Of a stretch of DNA of 64,000 bases, positions 1-10,072 are shown one piece after another; position 1 is the first letter of the stretch; each line of letters starts with the position of its first letter. The notes beneath the pieces were generated by a model. That model saw only the letters and a list, made by a program, of their open reading frames with translations, was not told where the DNA came from and made no database searches. The DNA comes from Smallanthus sonchifolius (taxonomy: Eukaryota; Streptophyta; Magnoliopsida; Asterales; Asteraceae). The DNA lies in the NCBI GenBank assembly GCA_023525975.1, contig CM042032.1, positions 72,562,260 to 72,626,259 on the forward strand, read 5' to 3'. Made by a program: the position numbers and the translations under genes.

Positions 1-232
1 TGGATTTTGTAAATGGGTCGCCAAACAGCTAACGGTTAATAGGCATAGAATTGGTCTAGGATTTACCGAGTTTAAAGGGAGTGAACGTGTGAAGTGAAAG
101 AGACATGACCGAGCAAACAGGAGAGTATTTAGAAGGAATGGAATAAGTCATGCAGTCTTTCACGTGGGCTTTTTAATTGTGTTTGTTTTTTTATTTCCTA
201 TATAAGCAGGTCATTATTGTAGTTTTTTTAAT

Positions 233-1159
233 CTATCTTTCGTGTAAATCCTTTGAAGTAATATACACAGAAAAGAGTCCCAAATAGTGTGTGTATAACC
301 AAGCCTGAACCAACACCTTACGACAGAACTTACAGTGAGACTTCCCTTTGAAGTACTTAGTGCTGGAAGCAGCACTTGCATCTTGTTTCTGAACCATAGA
401 AAATTCCTTCTTATGGAAATTGCCCTTCCTCTTCTTTGAATTAGTAGTCATGAGATAAACAACATTCGGTTTCTCCAGCTTCAGACGCTCTTCTTCTTGG
501 ACGCACATTGCAATCAACTTACTCATCGTCCACTTATCTTTCTGTGTGTTATAGTTGATCTTGAAAGCTTCAAAAGATTTGGGAAGAGAGGTCATGATAA
601 AATGCACCAGGAAACCGTCACTGATCTCCATGTCTAATCCCTTGAGCTTACGGGACATGTCGTTCATCATCATGATGTGCTCACGAATACCGCTATTCCC
701 GTCATATTTTGTAGTCACCAGCTTCAGAATTAGGGTGCTAGCATGCACCTTAGATGTCCCCTTGAATTGATCCTCCACAGAAGCCAGATAAGTCTTAGCA
801 TCTTTAGAATCTGTTATAGCTCCTCTGATGATCAGACTGATGGAGTTCATCATTAGGATAAGAGCCATGCGGTTACACCTCATCAATTTCTCATGCACTA
901 TAATTTCTTGAGCAGTACTTTTGTCAGTGAGATTTGGAGGTGCAGGCTTGTCGAGTGCATGATCGAATTCTATCAAACCGAGAGACAGCATCAGTGAATC
1001 TTTCCAAGAATAAAAGTTCGCACCAATCAAATTGTCAATTCCCAAATTAGGAGCTGTAGTGGATTTTATATTAGAAAAAAATAAGATACTAATAGCTAAA
1101 GAAGAACTTAGAGTGTCTATGAGGTAACTTAGACTAAGGCAGACGGAAATAAGGACCAT
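233..1159 (-). pseudogene. Ty1/copia gag fragment (UBN2/DUF4219-type)
   Basis: Gag of a Copia LTR retrotransposon, the structural protein that packages element RNA. The body from about residue 35 matches the copia-type gag family: an N-terminal NFYSWK-like motif, a central FKGTSKVHAS / TTKYDG block, REHIMMMNDMS, and a DKWTMSKLIAMCVQEEERLK block. The conserved part stops just after the first half of the CCHC knuckle (CKFCRK); the last 30 or so residues do not look like copia. No protease, integrase or reverse transcriptase follows to the left, so the element is truncated. The first 30 residues are also atypical and the true start is uncertain. It shares orientation with the primer-binding site at 4831-4842, so the DNA between is its leader. 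Confidence 0.85.
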
Positions 1160-2166
1160 TATATTAATTAAGCTGTGATAAAAGTCTATTATAACACCAA
1201 AATAATAGATTAATTAGGTTCTAATTAAACAACGAGCGTTCACTTTGGTTAATGACCAATTGTTTAAGCATTAGAAACAATTTAAGTTTAAATAGTAAGT
1301 ATGTGCAATAAGAATGTAACACATCACATTTGGGCAGAAGTGAGACATTTGTTTAGTATGCACATAATTAGGTTCGCGGAAACCAAATGTAACGCATCAC
1401 CTTTGGGCAGAAGTAGAAACATTTATGTATTTTAGGCGAACTAGTGCTTAATTAGACTTAAATAACTTTACAAGCGTGACACATCACCTTTGGGCAGAAG
1501 TGAAACTTTAGGCGTTATTTAAGTTAATCATGTTTTCTAATTTAAGGCTTTGTAAAGCATAAGGTTTTAAGGTCTTAACAAAACAATTAGTTAATATTAG
1601 GATATGCACTAAGTGAGAATGCTTAATTAGACTTGAATAAATTTACACATGCATCACATCACCTTTGGGCATAAGTGAACTTTTAGATGTTATTTAAGTA
1701 AGTTTTAAGGTTTTGTAAAACATTTAAATTTAAGGTTTAACAAAACAAAAGCATTAATTAATAACAAACCTCCCTGTTAGAGCGGATCATAAGGCTAGGT
1801 TTACAGCTTCAAGTAAGTTCTCCGGAATCATAAGGTTCTCAGGAAAAGTTAGGTTCACGGGGAAAGTAAGGTTCACGAGAAAACACTAAGTTTTCGGGTA
1901 AAATTAGGTTCACGGGAAAAATTGAGTTTTTTTGAAAAATTAGTTTTCGGGTAAAATTAGGTTAACCCATGAACTAAGAGCCGTGAATTTAAAACCGTGA
2001 ACTATACCCGTGAACTTAAAGCCGTGATCTTTGAACCGTGAACTGGGTCGTGATCTTTACACCTGATAAGGCATGTGTGAAAACTAAGGGATTTTGATAA
2101 TATTCTGATTTCGAAAATCTTTTAGGTGTTTAGTATATCCAAGTTTTATCAGTTCGTAAAATTTAA
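1160..2166 (-). repeat. Copia 5' leader with repeated motifs
   Basis: Untranslated leader of the minus-strand Copia element, left of the MULE insertion. It holds four copies of a roughly 22-bp motif reading catcacctttgggcagaag on the plus strand, at about 1321, 1395, 1481 and 1657. A second cluster at 1800-2065 repeats short units built around gttcacgg / ccgtgaac. No coding sequence is seen. Confidence 0.6.
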
Positions 2167-2737
2167 AATAATAAAGAGTAAACTCCGGTTTTAGTCCCTG
2201 TGGTTTGGTTTAATTCCCTATTTTAGTCCAATAGTTTAAAAATCCCGATTTACATCTAATAGTTTCACCATTTGTCTCAGTTTTAACCAATCCACTAACC
2301 TCCATCCATTTATTCCGTTAAGTTAAGGTGAAAAGACAAAAATACCCTTCCCCTTTTGTTATTAAACAAAAATGTTAAAAATTCTTTATCTCTTTCATTT
2401 CCCCATCTTTTACATCTGAAACCAAACCAAACCACCTTCTCCACCATCTACTACATCTGAAACCGCCATTATTGCCGTCGTTTTCCTCCGGTCTGTAGCC
2501 ATAGCCGGAGAAGGAGGGTAGAGGGGCGGTACCATCTAACCAAATCATTATCGTTGCACAAGACCACCCAGCCGTCGCTACCTGAAACCCTCCAAACCAA
2601 ATCGCCACCGTCTGTAGCTATAACCAATCAGCCGTCGCTGCCTTAAACCCTCCAACCAAATCCAAAACCATAACATACAGATCTGACCCCATTGGGTTTA
2701 GGGTTCCTTTAGGTTACAGAGAGAGGTGGAGGTGAGT

Positions 2738-3644
2738 TATTAGACTAAGTGATATAGTATATGGACTAGACTTGTAATATGATGTTCTATATAAACACCT
2801 CTTTATGTAAACCCTAATCACACAATCACAATCTAATTAAGGTTTAAGTTGGTATCAGAGCTAGAGCTCAACCATCGGAAAACACCGCCGGAGGGGCCGC
2901 CGCCGCCGCCCTACCCACCACCACAACAAACCTCCGCTGATGTCTTCTTCTTCTTCCATTCTTTCTACCGCCGCCACCACAACCTCATCACCACCACCAC
3001 AACAACTTCATCACCGCCGCCTCCACCTATGGCGGAACCCTAGCCGCCACAGCGGCGATACCCTATCCGCCACCACAAACACCACCGTTCTACACCACAA
3101 CCGACAACCACACACCTCAGTCTATAACGTTGTCGCCGCCCTAAACCCTATCTCTGGCCGCTGCCGCACAAAAATACAGATCCGGCCGTCGTTGCCATCT
3201 CCGAAGTCTCCATACCAGCTGCTACCACCACCACAAGGTAAGCCACCACAGCTCCCCCCGTCGCTGCCACTATACAACAGTGGTCGTTTTTCCGGCGACT
3301 TGCACCTCACGAAAGCCACAATGCTTTCAGTTCATTGTTTGCGAGGGTTGTAACATTCCAGATCCACAATCGGGGGAGAAGAAGAACAGGGGAACAAAAC
3401 CCTACGAACCGGAAAAAGTTTCTGTGGCAGGTTGACGGGCGAAAGTTCGAGAAGATGAAGACCTCCTATCTTTTAAGCTTTATGTCTTTACATTTCAACC
3501 TAAATTGCTCCCGCGCTTAGTTTGCGGGGGAATATTAGACTAAGTGATATAGTATAGGGACTAGACTTGTAATATGGTGTTCTATATAAACACCTCTTTA
3601 TGTAAACCCTAATCACACAATCACAATCTAATTAAGGTTTAAGT
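2738..3644 (+). mobile_element. TRIM-type LTR retrotransposon (TRIM 1)
   Basis: A 907-bp terminal-repeat retrotransposon in miniature. LTRs of 112 bp lie at 2738-2849 and 3533-3644 and differ at only a few bases. A primer-binding site TGGTATCAGAGC at 2850-2861 (complement of initiator Met tRNA) directly follows the first LTR. A purine tract gcgggggaa at 3524-3532 directly precedes the second. The target-site duplication TGAGT flanks it at 2733-2737 and 3645-3649. The 683-bp interior has no gag or pol, only proline/threonine-rich low-complexity frames, so it must move with enzymes from another element. The LTR start TATTAG instead of TGTTAG is unusual. Confidence 0.9.
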
Positions 3645-4009
3645 TGAGTGTGCCGCCGGAAAAAGGTTATGACGGGGCGCCGCGATGGAGTGGAGGTGGA
3701 GTGGAGTGTAGCAGCCGGCCGGTTCTCTCCTCTGGTTATGACGGGGCGCCGCCAATTTAGGGTTCAAAATTAGTATGAATTCCTGAAATTTTTCACAACA
3801 AAATGTAAAACCCAACAGGAATCATATAGAATTTGGTACCAAATTTGGGAAAAGTCCATTTCAATTTCGAAAGTAGCATGTTTGGTTTAAAAATTCAAGT
3901 TTCGTGTATGAAACATCATTTTCCCAATTTTCCCAACAAAATGATATCTCATCATAGTTTTGCTAGTTTCGTGCAGAAACACAAAATCCTGCAGCACATC
4001 ATCTTCAAA

Positions 4010-4172
4010 TCCATATCATCATCGTCATCATCATCATCAGAATGTGAGTGAATATATCAGTGTTTGATCCTTAAATACCTTCAATTCTTTTACACATCAT
4101 CTTCAAATCCCCTCTCTTTCCCGTATCTCTCTCTAGCATTGGGAGTGTGAGTGTGTGTGTGTGTGTGTGTGT
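4010..4172. repeat. Microsatellites inside the MULE
   Basis: A (TCA)n run at about 4014-4040 and a (TG)n run at about 4149-4172. No other structure is apparent. Confidence 0.8.
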
Positions 4173-4830
4173 TAGGGTTATTTGGGGGAAATAAAAGAGA
4201 GAGAATTTTTAACATTTTTGTTTAATAACAAAAAGGGAAGGGTATTTTCGTCTTTTCGTCTTTTCACCTTAACTTAACAGAATAAATGGATGAAGGTTAG
4301 TGGATTGGTTAAAACTGAGACAAATGGTGAAACTATTGGATGTAAATCGAGATTTTTAAATTATTGGACTAAAATATAGAATTGAACCAAACCACAGGGA
4401 CTAAAACCGAAGTTTACTCAATAATGAAAGTTAATATTTTAATGCGAAAACTTGGAGATAGATTTACACAATTTTAGGAAACAGAATCAAAATTTTAATA
4501 TATACCAAAATAAGGGGATTTCATCAAATTTTATGATGAACACGAAGAACAGTTTCATGAACATTAGAGAAAACTGTTCTTCATTATTATCAAATTTTAG
4601 CCTGGAATCGAAATCTTAGAACTTAATTATGTAACAGATTTCGAAAATTAAGATCTCGAAATTTATGAGATCATAAACGTGTAATGTTAAAACGTGGTAC
4701 TAAAACTAGATCCGAAAATAACAAAATCTGATAAGCAAAACGATTTTATATAGGGTTTTAACAAAACCTTTTGTTCTCCGATTTTAATTCCAGTTTAGGA
4801 AATGAAACAATAACTGATTAATCAACATAT

Positions 4831-4842
4831 GTTCTGATACCA
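4831..4842 (-). other. Copia primer-binding site
   Basis: On the minus strand this reads TGGTATCAGAAC, one base from the usual plant initiator-Met tRNA primer site (TGGTATCAGAGC). It lies upstream of the minus-strand gag at 233-1159. Confidence 0.75.
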
Positions 4843-4844
4843 CA

Positions 4845-5213
4845 TGTTGATCAATTCTTGAACATGTTAATGGAAAACAATAAAGTAAATAATACCTGCT
4901 AAGCTAACCGATAAGAGGGAAGACGACATGATCTCTGATAAGAATCGGGTTCCCGTTTAGGGTGTACGGTTAGGATGGCTAATATGAGTTTGTAAGAACT
5001 CACGGTTATGGGAGAGAGAGAGAGAGACGAATTTCTTAGTTGTAATAGAATTATTGAGTAGCTGATTCCCTCTAATTATCTCTCTATATATATGTAGACC
5101 CAAGAGGAAAACCAATAATAGCATATCAGAGTAATTAGACCCATTAACTAATTACTAAATAAATAAATAAATAAATCAATTTAATAGTTAAATAAATAAT
5201 TATAACAGCAACA
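4845..5213 (-). repeat. Probable 5' LTR of the Copia element
   Basis: On the plus strand this begins TGTTGATCAATTC beside the primer-binding site and could end at cagcaaca, giving the TG...CA ends of an LTR of about 370 bp. Read on the minus strand it has a TATA-like tract (tatatatagagag). The partner LTR would lie left of the window, so the right boundary cannot be confirmed. Confidence 0.45.
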
Positions 5214-5507
5214 TATTAAAACCGTGTGTTACATAGAGAACATAGACTCGGGTGTAAAGAACAAAAAGACGTTACCTCATGTGTGAGACGGTAGGTCGAA
5301 ACAAGGATGTTACGGAGCATGTGGAAAACTTGAGCATTAGTGGTCCTCGAGGCTTCTAGAGCGCCAACATCGAGTGGTACGAGGTGGAGACAATTAGTGG
5401 TGGGTGTAACTCACGCTTGCGTGGTTAAATTCTAATGGTCGAAAAAACAGAACTTTGTCGAAACTTGAAGAATATGGACAAACGAGACAAAAATAACACC
5501 GTCTTAT
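5214..5507. other. Intergenic, nothing recognised
   Basis: AT-rich sequence without coding signal or clear repeat. Confidence 0.4.
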
Positions 5508-5515
5508 GTTCTGGT

Positions 5516-5842
5516 CAATGTTTTTAGAACTGAACCGGACAAAGAATCGGTCCGATTATGCCTATTTAAATCATTTTTGTTTGAGCCGGCCGGACGTGTG
5601 GATGGACCGGATTTCCAGTTTTTTTATTTCAAAAATTTTATTTTTAATTAATTTAGTATTGTAAGTTAAACTTTTTATTTATTTAATTTTTCATAAGTCA
5701 TTAAAATTACAAGTTGACATTAAAACAATTTTTTATAGCTTGTATATATTTATATTATTTTTAACGTAATCTGGTTCAGTCGGTCCAATCAATGGACCTT
5801 TAGGGCAACCTGTACGTTGTCCAATAAGGTTATAAAACATTG
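5516..5842. mobile_element. hAT-type MITE, CAATGTTT family, copy 1
   Basis: A 327-bp element with ends caatgttttt and ataaaacattg, rich in ggtccg/ccggac motifs. Flanking 8-bp repeats gttctggt (5508-5515) and gttctagc (5843-5850) match at 6 of 8 positions, the length expected of hAT insertion. Copy 2 is at 47409-47857 and a fragment at 50001. Confidence 0.65.
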
Positions 5843-5850
5843 GTTCTAGC

Positions 5851-6207
5851 ATACAGATAACACATGTTACAATTTTATTGGTCGGAAAGTTAGACCACTG
5901 TTTTTTATGAAATTTAGTGCCAAAAAGGGATGGCTAAGGCTTAGCCGCCTGAGCTGACGTGTCGACTTTTAATTGGGTCATGCAGGTAACGTCTATCGAA
6001 CCATACGCTAAAGTCAAATTTCTAAATTCGAAATTTTCGGATAACTTTGTCTAGTTCGGTAATTTTCACTAATTATTTTCTATAATATTCTAGTTTTGTT
6101 GAAAGCGAGGCACATGAGACAAAACTTAAACCATGTCTTATGATTCCAAAGATACCATCTAATTTCTTGTTAATTTGTTCTGGATCGACTCTTTCTGTGT
6201 GCGGTCT
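5851..6207. other. Upstream region of the dioxygenase pseudogene
   Basis: Presumed promoter and 5' UTR of the SRG1-like gene. No confident TATA box. Confidence 0.35.
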
Positions 6208-6746
6208 ATGGAAAACCACCACAAGAAGGAACCGATTAAGTTTGGTAGATCACTGATTGTACCAAGTGTTCAAGAACTTGCTAAGCAATCGATCACCAAG
6301 ATCCCACCTCGGTATGTGCAGCATCATCCGCATCCGATGACGCACAAACTCCATCTGTGCCGGTCATTGATCTTCACTGCTTGTTTGCAGAACCTTCTGC
6401 ATATTCTTTTGAGCTTAATAAGCTTCTAAAGAATGGGGTTTCTTCCAGGTTAGAGCTCATGAAAGCGAATACTAAAACATGCTTAGAAAGCAAGCTTTTA
6501 TGTTCCTTTTTTCCGTTCTATTATTTTTGAAAATTATTAGTGTTATTGGTTTTTATTGTTGATTATACTATCATCAATGATTGGGATTTTAGTTAAGTTA
6601 TAATACGACTGACCAATAGGTGTGGGGGGTGCACGCGTGTATAAAATAATATACATCCCAAACATGTCGAATGATGGGACTTAAATGATTGAGATGAAGT
6701 TTTGATTGATGCTTAGTAAAACATCAACTTTGATGAGAGCCAATCA

Positions 6747-7527
6747 CACTACTAGAAAACAGGCCAAAAATTTCTTGTCGGAAATTCTGATAATATTTTG
6801 ACAAAAAAAACCCTAAATTTAGCGACAAGTTTCTGCTAAAGTACCTACAAAGGAGAGACTCGTCCGAAAGTTCTGACCAACATGATTTTAAATAAACTCA
6901 TTTAAGTATCGTCGGAAAATTCCGACCAAAGTTCTTCAAGGGATGGCAACGGGCCGGGTATCGGTAATCCCAGTCCAATACCCGGTTGTAAAATCATGTC
7001 CCATATCTGACCCATTACTCATTAGGTATCGGGCATACCCACGGGTATCGGGTATGCATGTTAGTATCGAGTATCGGGCATACTCGCGGGTATCGCCCAA
7101 TACCCGTCGGGTATATGTCTTGTACTTTTCCATGATTCTACTTTTATATTTTTAATAACGTATTAAATATGAATAAATTACATATGTTAATATAATCAAA
7201 TACATATTTCAAAAGAAAAATTAATTCTCTACATAATGAACCTACTAAAATGACGCATTAATAGGCAAGGGTTAAGGGAAAATAAATTTTTTTCGGGTAT
7301 ATGGTTCGGGTAAACGGGTATGTGGTTTCGGGTAATCGGGACGGGTATCACCTAATCCCATACTTGCGAAATTTTTTAAAACTAATCACATACTCGGTCT
7401 CATACCCGTCGGGTTTCGGGTATACCCGTCCTGGATGTTTCGGGCTTCGGGTATACCCGCCGGGCTCGGGTTTTTTTTTGCCATCCCTAATTATGTTCTT
7501 ATAGGAAATTTCCAGTTTTTAGTAGTG
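6747..7527. mobile_element. Small CACTA element in intron 1
   Basis: It begins CACTACTAGAAAAC and ends gtttttagtagtg, the inverted CACTA terminus. The flanking triplets tca and aca are near-matching 3-bp repeats. The interior has GTCGGAAATTC-like subterminal repeats and no transposase. Another repeat is nested in it at 6939-7488. Confidence 0.7.
6939..7488. mobile_element. GGGTAT-rich repeat nested in the CACTA element
   Basis: Terminal inverted repeats agggatggcaa / ttgccatccct enclose many degenerate gggtat(a)cccg units (6950-7110 and 7290-7470). This resembles a common plant hAT-like MITE design, but I see no clean 8-bp target duplication. Confidence 0.55.
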
Positions 7528-8216
7528 ACATTTGGGGATGGTCACTTACTCACCTTATGTGTAAATTGTTTTACAAAGAATAGTTGGTGTGAGGGGATGA
7601 TTTCTAAAGCCGACCTTGCTAGATAATGATTATTAATTAATATATTTTGGTTAAACGGTTATTCATTGACCAGTATGTACGAACTGGCCGTTATGTATAT
7701 CCCAACTGCTTTTTCTATTATAATGGTTAAGGTGCAAAAGAGGATTATGTGTAAACCAAGGCAATAAAGGGTTGAAATACTTCTTTAAACTTGTTCATAT
7801 GGTTGATAAAAACAGGTTATAAATCATGGAATAAGTGAGTCCTTATTAGAGGAATTCAAGAGGGAAATCCTTCACTTATTCAACCTTTCAATGGAGGAGA
7901 AACTGAAGCTTTGGCAGGAAGAAGACAACCACGAAGGTTTCGGTCAACTGTTTGTTGTATCCGAGGAGCAGAAGCTTGACTGGTCGGACATGTTTTACAT
8001 TACTACTCTTCCACACAATCTCAGGAAATCCCAACTCTTTCAAAAGTTGCCAATCGTCCTCAGGTTCGCTCTTCTCTTCTCCGAAAAACATTTGATGTGT
8101 TAGTTTGCGTTGTAACGATCAAATTACGTTAGGAATCTGTTGAGAAATTGGTTCTGATATTACGTTTTGTTGTAGCTAGTATGAAACTGATTATTTGACC
8201 CTTAGATTATAATATA

Positions 8217-8663
8217 GAGTTAAGTACACGGATGGTCCTGTGGTGTGTCTAAATTTTGGATTTGGTCCCTAAGTTTGAAATATTATACCGTCAGTTCCCA
8301 AATGATGCATAAACGTAACATGTTTGGTCCCTAGAGTAGATGTTAGTTAACTTTTCTGTTAAATATTTTAAAAATGACCAAAATACCCCTAGATTAAAAA
8401 AATAAAAAAAATAGAAATAAAAAAAAACTATATTTATACCCTTAGTTTTCAAGCGACACCACCACTTTTTTCTTTTAAAACCTATTTTTTTTAAACTAGG
8501 GGTATTTTGGTCATTCCAAAAATATTTAACAGAAAGCTGTCATCCACTCTAGGGACCAAACATGTTATGTTTATGCATAATTTGGGGACTAACAGTGCAA
8601 TTTTTCAAACTTAGGGACCAAATCCAAAATTTGGACATACGACTAGGATTATACACTAAACTC
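8217..8663. mobile_element. Mutator-type MITE in intron 2
   Basis: A 447-bp foldback element. Both arms, about 200 bp each, read gagtt(a/t)agt...tttggatttggtccctaa from the outside in. Flanking 9-bp repeats tataatata (8208-8216) and tacaatata (8664-8672) match at 8 of 9. The arms carry a (t)tctgttaaatattt ... aaaatacccct block like the TIRs of the other two Mutator-type elements here. Confidence 0.85.
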
Positions 8664-10072
8664 TACAATATATTAAATTATTATCATAAATAAAAGTATG
8701 CTGTGATTTAGTATTTTTTAACTTTTTGGTAATAAATAAAAAAAATGCAGGGAGAAGTTAGAAGCTTACACTATGGAAATGAAGAGGTTAGCAGTGGCTA
8801 TCTTGGGTCAAATGGCTAAGGCTCTAGGGATGGACACAGAGGAAATGACTGAGTTGTTCCAGGATGGTGTTCAATCAGTAAGAATGAACTACTATCCCCC
8901 ATGTCCCCAGCCAGAAGTGGCTTTGGGATTCTCTCCTCATTCTGATGCAGATGCTTTAACCATCCTCTATCAACTAAACGAGACCGCGGGCCTCCAAATT
9001 CGCAAAGATGGAAAATGGGTAACGATCAAACCTCGAGCAGATGCGTTGGTAGTCAACATTGGAGACATACTGGAGGTATTTTGGGTTGACCCGCAAACTT
9101 TTATTTGTCAATTTTAAAAGTACTTTATTAAGTAACTTGAGCGTGCAGTAAAGGTGTTCCTCTCCAAGTGGTCGACGGTTCTAGTCCCATTGTGGATATC
9201 GGTGTGGATTTGATAGTAGGTTTAGAGGTTCCGTTGGTATTTATTTCACGAAAAGTAGACATAAGATAACAAAATTTAGTGTTTCACTAAGATTTCAGAT
9301 AGATAGATTGACCATCACACTCGAGATCTTTGATAGTGGCGGTATCCACTCAAATGACCATTTTCTGTTTGAAGGAATAAAATAAAATTCTCATTCTGTG
9401 ACTTAGCCGTTCTAAAAAAAAGTAACTTGTGTGTTAAATATATTTAGAAAAACAATAATGTTATAATAATCATTTTAATTTTAAATAAAACAATTTAGGA
9501 GTTTGTATGATGTAAAAATAGACTTTGGGTGACTTTCAACCCGTTTGACCGGTTCCCTTTTAGCTATATTATAGTATTAACTGTTTGTGTGCTCTAAAAA
9601 TAGGCTCCGGGCGACTTTAAACCCGTTTTTCTTTAACTAGATTTTTTTATTTGAAATAAAACACAACCCAACTTCCGGTCTATTTTTTAATAATTTCATT
9701 TTATAAACTTTACGTGTGTTTCGCAGATTGTAAGTAATGGTGTGTACAAGAGCATCGAGCGATAGTGAACTCAAACGATGAGAGGATGTCGGTAGCAACA
9801 TTCTACAGCTCAAATATGGGTACCGAATTAGGCCCTGCACGAAGCCTTGTCGCAGAACATAATGTAGCACATTTCCGACGAGTACCCATCGACGAGTACT
9901 TTAAGGAATTTTTTGCTCGAAAGCTTGATGGCAAGTCATACTTGGATTTTATGAAGCTTGAATAGTTGAATCACATTACATGATTGAATTATAGCTTTCA
10001 TTCTTTTGTTTCAGTAAATGTTATATTCTGTTTTGTTACAAGCTTTTTCTGGAATATTTTTCATTAAAAAGA

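Larger units (their letters stand above)
2176..4419. mobile_element. Mutator-like element with ~210-bp terminal inverted repeats
   Basis: The two ends are long inverted copies. The left end (2176 to about 2390) begins gagtaaactccggttttagt; the right end (about 4205-4419), read in reverse, begins gagtaaacttcggttttagt. They stay similar for about 210 bp, down to a tract of aaaagggaagggtatttt type. Flanking 9-bp direct repeats are aataataaa (2167-2175) and aataatgaa (4420-4428), 8 of 9 identical, as expected for Mutator superfamily insertion. No transposase is present, so it is non-autonomous. The interior 2400-2720 is exon-like in composition and could be captured host sequence. The element sits in the Copia leader and itself contains TRIM 1. 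Confidence 0.88.
6208..9965 (+). pseudogene. SRG1-like 2-oxoglutarate/Fe(II) dioxygenase, broken
   Basis: Four exons of the DOXC-class dioxygenases (SRG1 / codeine O-demethylase-like, normally about 350 aa): 6208-6448, 7816-8063, 8751-9075 and 9727-9965, with GT-AG introns. Exon 1 encodes the VPSVQELAKQ N-terminus and ends KEWGFFQ. Exon 2 starts VINHGIS and holds EGFGQLFVVSEEQKLDW. Exon 3 has RMNYYPPCPQPE and the iron ligands HSD in PHSDAD. Exon 4 has the 2-oxoglutarate motif RMS and ends with a DGKSYLDF-type tail. Lesions seen: exon 1 changes frame twice, near 6330 and near 6427, each equivalent to losing 1 base modulo 3. Exon 4 lacks 7 bp near 9755 compared with the family, which puts the third iron-ligand His out of frame and gives a TAG at once. 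With these three losses allowed for, exon lengths and phases are all consistent. The substrate cannot be inferred. Confidence 0.9.

Noticed and set aside
6936..7504. Frames of 65-70 codons rich in YPVG/RVS in intron 1
   Set aside because: Translations of degenerate gggtat repeats.
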